A stretch of DNA of 64,000 bases from Cololabis saira (taxonomy: Eukaryota > Chordata > Actinopteri > Beloniformes > Belonidae). The stretch is taken from positions 7,577,125 to 7,641,124 of the forward strand of contig NC_084599.1 of NCBI RefSeq assembly GCF_033807715.1. The letters are read 5' to 3'. A program made the translations under genes and the position numbers. Numbering within the stretch: the first letter of the stretch is position 1; the number at the start of each line of letters is the position of its first letter. Of this stretch, positions 27,510 to 39,599 are shown in pieces. Under the pieces are notes generated by a model. The model did not search any database and was not told the DNA's origin. It worked only from the letters and a program-made list of their open reading frames with translations.

Positions 27510-27993
27510 CCAAGGAGCAGGGCCGGCCCGAGCCTCCATGGGGCCCTAAGCAAAATGTGATTTTGGGGCCCTCTATTACTGCCAATAATACTGATTATTG
27601 ATCATTCACACAACCACTATAAACGTATTTCATGTTCTTCCCTGTTGTTACAAATACACTTGTAAAACTAGATGTAAGAACATTTTGTTGTAGTTAGATT
27701 GTAATCCACAGTGATTAAGACCATGGAAGCTACAACAGATTAACAAACTTGCAGAAAAATATTTCAATTAATATTTATCAAATTCAGCAACTGCCCCTAC
27801 TGGCCACACAGAGAAGCAACAGGTCAAAGGTCAGAGAGCTGCACAGTTGCAGCAGTGTTGTTTCCATCATCCTACTGTCAGCCTGGCAGGTTTTTACCAT
27901 CTATGGTTTTTAATCTGAAATGGGAGCAAATTCAGCTACAAGAGCAGCCTGGGGTTGATTTACACTTAATATTTAAAGTGTTATAGTACTAAG

Positions 27994-28280
27994 GGGTAAA
28001 TCCACAAAGAACAGATTGCGCCCGCAAATAGCGCTGTGAATTACGCCGCATTTGCGCCCGCAATTTGCCCCGCTTTAAGGTCCTATTCACAAAAGATTTT
28101 GCTCTAATTTTATGCCGGCGCAAACACGGCCATAAAGTTTTGCGGCTGAGTGCAATTTGCACTTGTCTGAGTAAGTGAGCGGAGCTGTTTCCAGTGTTCT
28201 CCATATTTCAGCACACAGATTGGTCCATAATGAAAACTGCAGAAATAAAAAATAAAGCGAGTGAAAATAAAACGCTGTGA
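27994..28280. mobile_element. Fragment of a Harbinger-like MITE, nested
   Basis: The opening phrase ggggtaaatccacaaag and the repeated gcgcccgcaa/gccggcgcaaa motifs match a GC-patterned fish MITE family. Only one terminus is visible, so class and limits are uncertain. Confidence 0.4.
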
Positions 28281-28494
28281 GGCGCAAGGGTGCAATTTCT
28301 ACTGGGAACAGGGGGGGCATGTCCCCCCCCCACTTTTCAAACTCATGCTTTTGCTCCCCCCCCCAAGCTTTTTTACAGTTTAAGAACTAACGGTAGGCTC
28401 AGCCTGTATTACAAATCATCAAGACACGCGAAGACGGGACGGGAGCCCACTCCCCCTCCTCCCTCCTCCCTCCGTGATGCTCAAGGATGATTTA

Positions 28495-28857
28495 TGGTTC
28501 CGCGTTAAATCGATGCAGAGCATACGGCGTAGGTTACGCGGCTGGCGCACCGTACAGTGCGCGTCGCCGCGTACCCTACGGCGTAACCCTACGGCGTAGG
28601 CCAGGGGTAGGCAATTCCGGTCCTCGAGGGCCGGTGTCCTGCATGTCTTAGATGTTACCCTGCTTCAGCACACCGTGATAAAAGTACCTGTGTCATTAAC
28701 AGAATTGTGCAGCCCTGGATGACAAGCTGATGACGATGATTAATTAGAATCAGGTGTGTTAAAGCAGGGAAACATCTAAAACATGCAGGACACCGGCCCT
28801 CGAGGACCGGAATTGCCTACCCCTGGCGTAGGCTCTGCGTCGATTTAACGCGGACCA
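28495..28857. mobile_element. PIF-Harbinger-type MITE with TTA duplication, nested
   Basis: Termini tggttccgcgttaaatcg and, from the right, tggtccgcgttaaatcg, flanked by TTA on both sides (28492-28494, 28858-28860). A 3-bp TWA duplication is the Harbinger hallmark. It is interrupted by a 224-bp hAT MITE. Confidence 0.75.
28602..28825. mobile_element. hAT MITE with exact 8-bp duplication, innermost of the nest
   Basis: Inverted termini caggggtaggcaattccgg, identical from both ends for 19 bases. The flanks are GCGTAGGC at 28594-28601 and 28826-28833. A well-known high-copy fish family; the intact ends suggest it is the youngest of the three nested elements. Confidence 0.9.
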
Positions 28858-29439
28858 TTATTTAGGCATAATTAGGCTTAACTAGTGTGTGCGTATGTGA
28901 CAGACGTGCATGGGACGATTGTGAAATACGGAATAAACTGTTTTATATGAATTCTAATTCCCAATTACGTAACAATTCCGTATTTCAAGGGACGGGTGGC
29001 AGCCCACCCGTCCAGTATTATTATTTTATTTTTTAACTCTTGGGGGTCCCCTAGTGGTCACGGGGCCCTAAGCAGCCGCTTAGTTCGCTTATGCCTTGGA
29101 CCGGCTCTGCCAAGGAGGAATGATCAGTCAAATTAGAGATGGACTTGTAGCAGCCCATCAATCAGGATGGGGCGATAAAGCAAAGACAACGTTCAAAACC
29201 ATCACAATGACGATCATGAGAGGGAAGTTAAAACATGCTTGATAGTTTGCAATATTGTTGGGAGGGAATGTCCATGTAAGTCCCCCTTGTGGTCGGTCTG
29301 CGCAATGCGCAGATAAATTGTCAAATAAAAAAACAGTAACGCTTCCTCTCAATCTCAGACTCTCTGCAGTTCTCAGTTAGCATGTTAAAATGTTAACGTT
29401 TCTGTTAAAACGAACAAGACTTGCGTGGAAGGCTATCCC

Positions 29440-29660
29440 TGGGGAATCCTCCTCCCTCGAGAGGAAACATGACAGCACAACTTAGGTTTGCAAAATTGCA
29501 TCAGAGCAAACCGCAATATCTCTGCAACAATTTCTTCTGGTCAGACAAGAACAAAGTGGAGATGTTTGGCCACACCACGCTACGTTCGTCCGAAACCAGA
29601 CACAACATTTCACCATACCAACGACTCGGCATCCTGCAACAAGGGGAACTCTGAATTGAC
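29440..29660 (+). pseudogene. Possible Tc1-like transposase remnant
   Basis: The plus frame near 29535-29575 reads FFWSDKNKVEMFGH, resembling the LFSDETKVEMFGH motif around a catalytic Asp of Tc1 transposases. Surrounding sequence is broken by stops and neither terminus is visible. Weak but specific. Confidence 0.4.
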
Positions 29661-31240
29661 AGCGAGTCCACATCTCTGAAGCCTGGTTGCTGACATGAAA
29701 CGTCCACGATGTAAAATGTGACTGCAAAAATGGATTCTGCCAGGAACGGTACATGACAGCGTGAACCATCACGGTGGTCTTTGTTCTGCAAACACTGGGC
29801 TTTTTGATCTGCTAATGGGAAGGACAGCAGACGTACCACAACAGTCAGCCCCAGTGAGCACAGAGAAAACTGATTGTTTAATTCTGTTATATTCTCACCA
29901 ATCAATGCGTTCACTTCAAAGCGATGGGAAATGTTTGCATCCAAAGGAGATTGATCAGGTCTAATACAAGTCATTAACATACAAGCTGTTAACAAGTGAG
30001 GCCTCTGTACTGTATCTCAGAATCAAGAGAGTCATCGATAAAGCCAGTTTAAGACTTTTAACGTCTTAAAATCTCAAGCAGACACTCCTCTACTCCAGTA
30101 CAGGATCGACCAGTGTTAAACCATTTACTTGCTTTCTAGCTGTCTGTTTTTCACCGTCTCTCTCTCTCTCTCTCTCCCTTTCTGTCGCTCGTTCAGTCCT
30201 TCAGCCTCAGTCACTTACCTTGAAGCCTGTACCGCAGCATGAGACTACTGGTATACTTTACTGATGATATATTTATAAGCCAAACTGAGGGGAAAGTATT
30301 AAACAACCTTGTGAATAGCCAGGGTTCGCTTTAACCGAGGCGGAGTATCTTTTTCATCAACAAAAATAACTCTTCAAAGGCAGTAAAAGCATGGTTAGAA
30401 AGTAAAAGACCATTTTAGCAGACGGCGCCAGCACTAGCAGGGGTGAAAACTGAAACAGTCGAGCTTGTGATAGCTCCCCGACCCCAACCAAACACACACA
30501 CACTCATGCACACCGCCACCCCCAACCAAACCAGAGCGTTTCTTCTCCTCTCGCTGCTCTCCCTCAACCCTAGCCACAGCAACCACACGAGTAGCAACAC
30601 AGCACATATCCCACGCCTTAAAAAGCTAAATCAGGGGTTTGAAAAGTATACAGTGTTTTTAATAATTCAAGCATTGGTGGGATTGAATAGCCTATTTAGT
30701 GTTGAGATATACGGCCTCCCGGTGTGAGATCCGCCCCTCAAGGGTGTCCTCGCTATTCCTTTGCAACGAGCTAGCTGCAAAATGGCCTCCTGCTTAACAT
30801 GCAGCTACCTGTTTGATTACATTAAGCAGCGAAATGCAATGCGTTCAGAACTGTGCGGGGCATGCTAACGGTTTCAGAAATATATATTTTTAATGGCTGT
30901 GCATTTAAAAATAAGGAGCGCTCTCTGAACTTGTAGAACACCCAATGAATGCAAGAATCAAACGCAAAGTTTTGTAGTAAAGTAATTATTGCAGTTGACT
31001 AGCATCTTTACTGGGGTTGTGGACCAACATAGGACTGTAAATATTTAACTATCTTTGCACCCAATGCACATTCATATTTCATCAGGTTTCTTGCAGTTTA
31101 TTCTCAAAGCAAAGCGTTGGACTGCATAATTATTTCAGTTTAGCATTTTTTTTTCCCAACCTATTACTTCCATAAATACAGGAATTTGAGTTATAGCTCC
31201 TCGGGGGGCTAATTTAAGAAAAGCATGTATTAATTAATTC
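29661..31240. other. Non-coding sequence, no gene recognised
   Basis: Includes a short CT repeat (30156-30176). A 164-codon minus-strand frame (29501-29995) overlaps the Tc1-like remnant and has no domain of its own. Confidence 0.3.
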
Positions 31241-32870
31241 AACCTAGATGGAAAGGAAGAAATCCCTAAGTAAGTAAGCTGTTGGCAGACATCAAGGATG
31301 ATTTTGCCTTCAAAGGAAATGGTGATGAATTTGAGAGGATGCAGCATCTGAATCAATACTGTTGGCTCTGGAGGTTGGCAGGTGCGGTTGCCTCGCACCT
31401 CTCACCACCAGCGTTTCCATCTCTGCAGAAGAAAAATCTCAACGTAGCCACTGCGGAGATCTGCTGGCAACTTTCCGAAGTCCTCTGTTGAGTTTACAAC
31501 TTAGCGAAGGGGTTCATTCATATTCGCCCGGGCTTTTCTTTTGTCTTTACTCGGGGCCCCTGGAGTACGCAGCACAGTGTGCGACTTTAAACCTTTTGTT
31601 GCATACTTCCATTTGTGTCCATTCTCACATCCTATGTGTGGAATAATGAAATAAATATCGAACTCTTAAATATTTTAGTGCATTCTAGGAGTAAAGTGGA
31701 AGTGTTTTTCTGACAGACCTCGCCTCGCCCCCCCCCTCCAACCCCCCTGCCCCCAAGAACCCCCTCTTTTCTATTCCTCTTCACAAATGCATTGTGTGCA
31801 CGGCCGGCCCAATCCATCACTTGACGTCTAGCAGCAGAAAAAGCACTTTCCCAGGGTGGGTGTTTTTTAGTTCTGCCAGCACTGCTGTTTCAGCGGGCAC
31901 CCGTGAGATTTCGTTGATGGACACTCTGGTCATCACTGGCAGGGAGCTCTGGGACCCTCTTCAACCCCAGCCCTCCTCCTCCACCCTCTCCATCTCCACC
32001 TCAGCCTGATCCACTCACCTCGTGTTTTCGCTAGCACCTTCCATTGTCCCAGCAGTGTTGTGCACTCCCTTTTTGACAATGATGACTGTTGTACCTGCAT
32101 GAATTCTCCCTTGCAAAGAGACCCGGCCCTTCGGAGACAAGCCACACTCTCCACCAGGGCTCGGGCCTCTCAGGGCGTTGGGGAGGGGGCGCTTTTCTTA
32201 CATGAAAACACTATCAAAATGTCCATATCTTACTTTGAGCAGGGTAAATAGTTCCAATCTGAAGGGAATCTCAACGGCAAAGCCGACGAGACTCCGACTG
32301 CGTCTCCCGATCAGCCTTATTTTCCATCACAAGCAGGCACGGCGCAGGAAAAGGGAGATACTCTCCCTGTATGTGCTCCGAACAATTACGTTGAAATAAA
32401 TCTATTCAAATTTAAGTCTGCTCCAGTTTTACTCTGACAAACTGAGATTTGATTTCCAAAATGCTTGCTCATCTTGTCTACACAAAGAAGCCAGAGGGGA
32501 GAGGGTGCAATAGCTGAAGAGAATGAGGCTGGAAGGCAAATCTAGGTGATGCGTATGTTCTTAGAGCGCCCCTGGGTCTTCCATGGGTAGGTAGGATCTG
32601 ACAAAAGAGATCTGTACAGCAAAAAAATCCTCCACTCTGCTTGAGCATGGGAAATTAAGCCTAGATAAAGATTCTCTCTTAAACATACTCCCTTCTCTCT
32701 TTTCATCCCTTTCTTTCTCCCTCCTCTACAGTGGCAGAAGAAATTACCCATTGTACCATTAGATAAACCCAAACAGCCCTCTCTGTAAGACCTCCAGTTC
32801 CCCGTACAGTCCCAGCCCGGCGTCCCTCGGGTGTTTGTTCAAAAGGAAAACTCAGCGGTGCCTCGGGGGG
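31241..32870. other. Non-coding sequence, no gene recognised
   Basis: Several G+C-balanced unique blocks plus a C-rich tract (31730-31755). No convincing frame. Confidence 0.25.
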
Positions 32871-33400
32871 ATGTTTAACTCATTGCAATGGCAAGTATTT
32901 AGAGAAAACTCAACAAGTTTGAGGCTGTCAAAGCTAGAATCCAACTGTCAGGCAGAATTATGTCTGCAAGGCGTCTGATGTAAGGTAATGACCAATTGCA
33001 TCATTTTGACAAACACACCATCAATGAGAACTAAGGCAGACGGCAATTGCTTTTGCACAAGTGTTACATTTGAATTTGAAACACTGCTGCTAAGTGCATT
33101 AAATGATACTGATTAACTAAGATTACGGCTGCAGCAGGGATGTGATTTCTGTTTTGATACAGAGCATAAATCGAGGCAGAGCAAGCAGCTTTTTGAGTGG
33201 CTGATGAATAATTGAAAGTCAGCAGAGGGTACATCAATAAAGTGTTAATGAGGCAGATTTGGGTGAAATTTCTCATTTTTAAATTCTGTAACTCTACATG
33301 TATGTAGTATCCGTTATCACTGCCACGGGCAATGCAACATCCGTGCACTCATTTGAATGGTCGTTGTCGTTATTATCACCGTGATTGTTCTTTTCTTGCA
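32871..33400. other. Candidate conserved regulatory block
   Basis: Unique sequence of even composition with dense short motifs: CAATTG at 32994-32999 and 33044-33050, TTAAT/ATTAA at 33098-33120, TAATTG near 33208, and octamer-like ATTTGAAT. No repeats or frames. It looks like vertebrate conserved non-coding DNA. Confidence 0.3.
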
Positions 33401-34724
33401 GCTCCTTTCACGTGGTAGTCAGGTTTTATTTTGGTTCTCGGACCCAAACTATTGTTGTACCTCTGATTTTTATTGTCACGTTATTTCTTTAAGGTACATC
33501 TTTTCTTAAACCCACCACATGCCTTCGAATCCTCACTAAACCTCACACTTATCATCATGACCTACCACCAAATTACTGTCATTCTGCTTAGTTACTTTCA
33601 TTCAGAGTACACTCTTTCTTATATAGATTATTAAAATGAATAACTGATCAGTTTCAGCGTTACAGTATTCTACATTCTCCAGTGTATCTGTTGTAGTTGA
33701 ATCACGTATGTATTTTAAAGAGAAGGACAGTTTATTTGTATACCACATTACATCCACAAATGCATTAGAACTGATTAATTATATCTATTTTCTTCCATTG
33801 TGCAACACTTGTGTGTGAATGCTTCTTCATTTTAATCATAACCGTATGAGCGATTATGTCCCGTAGCTGGGGTTAAAGACTATCATAATATTTCAACATA
33901 CAGCAGCAGTTAAGCACACAAAGAGCTGCAGATGATCTGTGCAGCATTCTCTCCAAACCTGAGCCTCTGGTGCCCCCTATCTTTGAGTCAAAGCCACGCA
34001 GTTAAAAAAAAAAAGAAAGAAAAGACAGACAGACAGAAAGAAAAGAAAGGAAAGAAAAAAATTCAAACAAATGTAGACTAATTAGCTTTTTTTTTTTCAA
34101 TTTGCAGTTAACTTTGGAGCCTTGTTATAACGCTGAGCTGCAAACCTACGATGGAGACGAGCCTGAATGAGAGGCCGTCCTTCCATCAGAGCGGTTTTTC
34201 ATCCACATGTTGAATTTTGGAAGTGACACCGAATAACTTGTGTTGAAAATACAGGAAAAAGCATCGCAGCAGTCAGGCGGGGTTTTTCTGTTTGTTTTTT
34301 ATTATTTACAACAGTGTCTACAGGTCACTTTCTTTTGAGTAAAACTGTTCCTTTGTTCTGCCTTTTTCCTGCACGGTTGTGGCATGTTGTGTCCACCCGG
34401 AGTACTGTTGACCTTCTGCGAGGCAGCCAGCTAGTTAAAGAAGTCCATTTTCAAGGCTGTTCTTGCTCATATCAAAACTCCATTATAGATTTTACCTCCA
34501 GGGGAACCCAGGGCTCACAAGGTCCTTGGCAATTTTACCTGAGGAAGCAGCTAAAAGGATTTGAGTCTCCCAGGATGGGCGAGGAAGGGGGAGGGTGTGA
34601 GGACGGGAGAGCGGGTGGGATGCGCACCCTAGGACCCGAGCCCCTAATCTTTCTCTGCCAAGCAGGGAGCAAAGCAGACCAAAAATGGAGATTTGGAGAT
34701 GGTTCAGTGGCGGTGAACCCTGAG
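33401..34724. other. Non-coding sequence, no gene recognised
   Basis: AT-rich; an A/GAAA-rich run lies at 34004-34062. A 194-codon plus-strand frame (34314-34898) has no recognisable domain. Confidence 0.3.
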
Positions 34725-34765
34725 CACGAGGGCCTGCAGAAGTGGTGGTGGAGGAGGCAGGGAAA
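34725..34765 (+). repeat. 41-bp segment identical to 38519-38559 and its duplicate
   Basis: The 41 bases starting cacgagggcctgcagaagtg are repeated exactly at 38519-38559 and again at about 41659-41699. Flanking sequences differ. It is not part of any recognised repeat family here. Confidence 0.9.
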
Positions 34766-34879
34766 ACCTTTAAAAACAAGTGCTTGTTGTCAGGAGACTG
34801 CCAGGAGAGCCGGGCGAGCTCCAGCTCCCACAAACACAGCTTCCAATGCATTTAACATATATGAAAGAGGCGCAGCTCT

Positions 34880-36300
34880 CTCCTCACACCATCCTTAACT
34901 ATGTGTACTAACAAGACAGATGGAGGCCAAAGATGCAGACAGATCACATCAGGACATCTGTCACTTCATGGCAACAGCCTCCTTAATAAGTGACAAGGCT
35001 TCCTCACCCCGTGGGTACATGATTTGGGGGGGTGGAGGGGCGAGTGTCCTCAGAGCAGGGTTGTGCAAAGCAGCCGTCAAAGTCATGCAGCAGTGCCCCA
35101 TCTTTTAAGAAACACAAACTCGTCCCAATTACGGCCGATCTAATGCAATCTGTGCCCTTGATTATGATCCTGAGCAGCCGACTTCAAAGGCTCCGGCTAC
35201 GGCTGTCGACACGAGGCTGCGCCGTAATTACTGGACTTCACTGAAGAGAGTTTCATCAGCAAATGTTTTCAAAATACTGAATGTCTTAATTTGCGAGGAG
35301 GCGGGAGGATACCGGGGGGATTTAGCACCGAGAGAGAATGATGCCCCACGGAAATAATTAAAGCATAATTACAGCTCATCAGCTGTGCAAGTGCTCACAA
35401 AGTGCTGTCGCTTTTCTCTGGCTTGTCCCCAGGTCATCTGCAGCGTGGAAGGCCGCGTGCGGATCCCAGCTTCACGGCACAGAGGCGTTTGGACTAAATA
35501 AACTCTTGTGTGTTGTAAGCAGAGAGTTAGCCTAAATAATTGGAGCTCAACTGAATCTCTCCTGCAGTTGCAGCTTGGCCTTACAAGCGCGGGTGCTCAT
35601 TATCCTCAATAAACACCTGCATTTATTACAAATATGTCGTCTGCCAAGGACGGAGTAGGTAGCAGTCCCCCCCGATCGCAAAGCTCTTCCGCACAGAGAG
35701 TCGTTAAAACAATAATTCGTCGCCATAGCTGTCGTGTCAGAACGCGTCGGGCGGCGCGAGACGGAGACGCACAGATTGAGGAGCCAGTCAACCTTTTAAA
35801 TTGACATCATGTTAACTCTGACCCCGGGCTGCAGGACGGCCCGACGGCTGCTCCCTGCTCTGTGATGACCACTTTTTACAAAAATGCAGCTGCCCGCCGG
35901 GGCCGGCCTGTAACGGGGACGATGTGTGCTAAGTGTTTGTGACGAGTGTTGAGGCCACTGCCTGATCCTAAGGGAGTAATGAAGGCCGGACCGCGGGCCG
36001 CGCGTTCCCCTCGTCCACCTGATGGCAGATTCATAACAACCTCGGTGTCAGGCCGGCTTAGAGTCACGCGTCCCTCCTCCTTCACGGGGCCATGTTTACC
36101 TCTCCCAGTTCAGAGCCGAGGAGCTCAAATGGCCCAATGTTCACCATCAAATCCGTTACGTTGATGCCCGTCCTTTACAGATGCCTGCTGGGAAAAGCAT
36201 TTTTTGTTTGCATGCGTGTCAGCTTGGCAGATCGTAATCAACAAACACGCCAGAAAACAACATCTAGTGGCGGAACAGACACAGAAATATAGTACTTTTG
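34880..36300. other. Candidate conserved regulatory blocks
   Basis: Unique sequence with many ATTA-type cores (for example caattacg near 35126, gtaattac near 35224, taattaaagcataattac near 35356-35374). 35430-36300 is more GC-rich. No coding frame is convincing. Confidence 0.28.
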
Positions 36301-36973
36301 CTCATAACATTTTGTAGTTCTCCTGTTTTTTCTGTGGCCAGCGGCGGTTTTTGACAGATGGCCAGTTCTTGTCCACCTCTAGGCTTCCTCTAATATCATC
36401 ACGGTATTTTCTGTTGGTATGAAGAGACTTTAAAATGTCGAGGGTGGTCATTCGGTCAGCAGGAGGAGGGATGCCACACTTATGCAGAAATGGTATTTAT
36501 ATATGTGCCAGCTGCATCAGAAACAGCTTCTAAACACGTGTGAAGGTTTCACTGCTCATTAAATCTGCATTAAAGAAGCATGATTCCCAGTGTGTTGAGA
36601 GCCTGTGTTTATACCGCCCTAAGCCATGTGTGATCATATTTATTATTGGTTCGTATTCTTTAAATCATTCATCTAAACACACTGGTTATCCAAAGAGGAG
36701 TCATTTCACTTGTTAATGAGAGTCGGCATATGGTGTAATTTTAATGATTGCGTTGGAGTTTACAGCCACATCGGTGGGGAAAGTCCTCGGACGGCCGGGT
36801 CGGGAGTTTATAGCCTTTATGAGAGCTTTGACGCTGTTTATTGTCCTGTCAGCGTCTACGCTTTAACCAACAAATTCTTAAAATGATTTATAAACCTGCA
36901 ACATTTTAGCAAACGTCAGTAAACTTTGCAACACCCCCACGAAGGACGCCATGACTGAACCTCCACTGACTGT
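36301..36973. other. Non-coding sequence, nothing recognised
   Basis: Unique sequence up to the start of the duplicated block. Confidence 0.3.
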
Positions 36974-37254
36974 CAGTTAGACTCAGAATAATTAATAAAA
37001 GGCTGAATAAATCAGTTATAATTAAATATTGCTCATTCTTGGATAATTAACGTTATTTCACACAAACTGTTCATTCTTAATGAATTATTAACATATTCCT
37101 ATTAATCAATATTTTACATGTTTTTATGTTTATGTTAAAAAATATTTTATTGTAGTTTTTTTCAGCTGCGAAATGATCACCAATGTACAACTGAAACCAT
37201 TTAGATGGTTATTATTTTACACAAACATGTTTAATGATGCAGAAGACGTCTTAA

Positions 37255-38307
37255 AGGGGACCTATTATGAAAAACACGTTTTTTCTTGTTTTAACATATA
37301 TAAAGTGGTCTCCCCTCACCCTGCCAGCACAGGGGAGACAAAATACCATGAATTTCTGCAAGCTCTCTGACCCCCGCCGGACAGAGTCCCCCAGTGTCAC
37401 GTGGTTTTTTTTGAGCCGATTAAAATCTGCTCCCGTCGTGAGTCACGACGGGAGCAGATTTCCATAGGTTCAGCCTCCGCTGCTGAAACCACGCCCACAA
37501 CCAGCTCTCTACGCCGGCTGGAGCGGTGCTTCCTTCAGCCACTCGGACGCGGCGCCGCGGCGGAGCGGATCCGGGTTAAATTATCCAGGTTCACGGGTGG
37601 TTTGGGAGCTGGGTCCTCGGGGATCTGTCCCAGGTCGGATCAGCTTCACCCTCCGAGATTTTCAGCCAAATCTGTCGGTTTGATCACCGGTAACGGGCGA
37701 TGCGCACAGGATGCGCTCCGGAGCGATCTGTGCGCCCGCCGTGGGGTTGCCGCGCCAGCGTGCAGCATCCGCCGGGCAGATCCGGCGGAAATTCCGCTGG
37801 TCGGTCCCCGGGAGTCCCTGCTACTAGTCCGTCGGACTAAATTGTCCAGGTTCCCAGCCGCTTTGGGAGCAGGGATTTCTGGGGTACGTCCCAGGCTGGA
37901 CCAGCTTCACCCTCCGAGATTTTCAGCTAAATCTGTCGGTTTGATCACCGGTAACAGGCGATGCGCCCCGGAGCCATGCTTTTATTTTTTTAACAATAAA
38001 GTTGCCATTTGTGAAAATTCAGTGTTGTATTTATTTACAGGCTCGGGCTGCTCTGGCGGAGCGAGGTTTATTCTCCTCCCCTGCTACACGTCATTCAGGG
38101 AGCCAATCAGCACAGAGCCTCATTATCATACCCCCCCCCCCCCTTCCCTTAGAATGGAGCACAGAAAAAGAGGTTAGAAGCGGTAAAACTAGAGACAGGG
38201 CCCACAGGCTGGATTTATGATTTATGTAGAAAAAACAAGCTTTAGATTGTTTTTAAGACATTCAAGGGCTGTTTAAAATATACATTAAATGCCACAATAG
38301 GTCTCCT
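37255..38307. mobile_element. TTAA-flanked MITE (piggyBac- or Kolobok-like), copy 1
   Basis: Termini aggggacctattatg and, from the right, aggagacctattgtg, with TTAA on both sides (37251-37254, 38308-38311). The interior holds a roughly 125-bp direct repeat (about 37578-37701 and 37840-37966) and an 18-bp palindrome (37423-37461). A 258-codon frame (37401-38177) is a GC-rich artefact spanning the internal repeats; it matches no transposase. Confidence 0.75.
37423..37461. other. 18-bp perfect palindrome with AP-1-like centre
   Basis: Arms aaatctgctcccgtcgtg and its exact reverse complement are separated by 3 bases. The centre reads TGAGTCA, the AP-1 consensus. It is present again at 40562-40600. 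Confidence 0.85.
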
Positions 38308-38559
38308 TTAAATGTAACTTAAATGATGACCAACGTTTACTTACCTAACTGTTGTTTGATCAGCGTGTTATCAGTCATTATCAACTATATGTGTTGTCCT
38401 TTATTATATATTTTATATTGTGCAAACTATATCTTTTTCAAGTTTGAAGAATGTCTTATCAAGTTATTACAATCAATTTTTCCACATCTGAACCATACAA
38501 TATTATGTTCTAACATTACACGAGGGCCTGCAGAAGTGGTGGTGGAGGAGGCAGGGAAA

Positions 38560-39070
38560 CCTTATAGAGTTTAAAATCTTACTGCTGGTCTACAAAGACC
38601 TGAATGCACAATACACAATACATGGTTGATCTGTTAGTTCCTATGAAGCTCCCAGACCCCTGAGCTTCATCTGGATCTGTTAGTTCCTATGAAGCTCCCA
38701 GACCCCTGAGCTTCATCTGGATCTGGTTTGTTGTGGTTCCAGAACCAGAACCAAGCAAGGTTCAGCAGCGTTCAGTTATTCTGCTCCTCACCGGTGGAAC
38801 AAACTTCCTGTAGACCTGAGGTCTGCTCCAACTGTAGATCCATTAGATCAGGATAAAAACATTACTGCTTAATTAAATACCTGCTGTATTCTACTGCCCT
38901 TACTTTTTAACAACTTGTGCTTTTTATTATTTTACCTCTTTTCTTATCATTTTATTTCATTTATTTGTTATTTACTGTTTAATTGTGTCTTGCCGCTTTT
39001 CATGTTGATGTAAAGCACTTTGAATTACCTTGTGTATAATTATGCTATACAAATAAACTTGCCTTGCCTA
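38560..39070 (+). pseudogene. LINE reverse-transcriptase C-terminus and 3' end, copy 1
   Basis: Fragments read LLVYKDLN and later AFSYSAPHRWNKLPVDLRSAP, matching the LLVYKALN and FSYYAPKLWNxLP signatures at the end of L2/Rex-type fish LINEs. A 51-base tandem repeat (about 38628-38722) interrupts the frame. The 3' end (aagcactttgaattacc, then caaataaacttgccttgcc) is typical of such elements. Confidence 0.55.
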
Positions 39071-39185
39071 ATCTTTTTCAAGAGGATGCAGTTTCAAAGT
39101 TTATTTAGACGGGACAATGCATATTAATGAACACTACATTAAGCAGTGTGAATACACTGGGTTTAGCAGAAAATGCTAGTTTCCA

Positions 39186-39424
39186 CCCGCAGTCCCCACA
39201 AACAACCAGACACACTCACACCTACGGGCAATTTAGAATCATCAATTTACCTAGCATGCATGTTTTTGGACTGTGGGAGGAAGCCGGAGTACCCGGAAAG
39301 AAGCAAGCAAGCACGGGGAGAACATCCAAACTCCACACAGAAAGACCCTGCCGGGCCTGGGAGTTGAACCGGGAACCTTCTTGCTGTGAGGCAACAGTGC
39401 TAACCACTAAGCCACCGTGCTGCC
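39186..39424 (-). mobile_element. tRNA-headed SINE-like repeat
   Basis: On the minus strand it starts ggcagcacggtggcttagtg and continues with gttagcactgttgcctcac, then a B-box-like ggttcaactccc, followed by the tail phrase seen in many fish copies (gtttgcatg, ctccggcttcctcccacagtcc). An A-box/B-box-like head suggests tRNA origin. The duplicated copy at 42325-42449 stops inside this repeat. Confidence 0.6.
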
Positions 39425-39599
39425 GATTTCAGTTTATGTAGTTTAGGGCTTAACTAATTAACCCAGTTTAAGTCTCCAGTAAACCTCAATTCAGTCTTTA
39501 TCATGTGATGATGACAAACAAAACAAAAATGTCATAAACAAAAGGATTCCCAACCAAGTACTGAGTGCATTAATGGACATTTTCAAATGTTGGATTTTG

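Larger units (their letters stand above)
27518..29109. mobile_element. hAT-type element, composite, with exact 8-bp target duplication
   Basis: Inverted termini cagggccggcccgag and, from the right, cagagccggtccaag. The flanks are identical: CCAAGGAG at 27510-27517 and 29110-29117. The element has been invaded several times. It contains a fragment beginning ggggtaaatccacaaag (27994 to about 28280), C- and G-rich transposon termini (28305-28365), a Harbinger-type MITE (28495-28857) and an inverted piece of the 6078-6800 family (28954-29001). No transposase remains. Confidence 0.85.
36974..39309 (+). repeat. 2.34-kb duplicated block, copy 1
   Basis: Matches 40113-42449 in direct orientation with no difference I could find except one base in a poly-C run (13 C here, 14 C in copy 2); the offset changes from 3139 to 3140 there. 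The block contains a TTAA-flanked MITE, a LINE 3' fragment and the truncated end of a SINE. The homology stops inside the SINE, at aagaagcaagca. Confidence 0.97.

Noticed and set aside
34314..34898. 194-codon plus-strand frame
   Set aside because: No recognisable domain, low-complexity patches, no splice or promoter support; compatible with chance in GC-balanced DNA.
37401..38177. 258-codon plus-strand frame and its copy at 40540-41292
   Set aside because: It lies inside a TTAA-flanked MITE, spans an internal direct repeat, has no known domain, and one base change in poly-C alters its end between the two copies.
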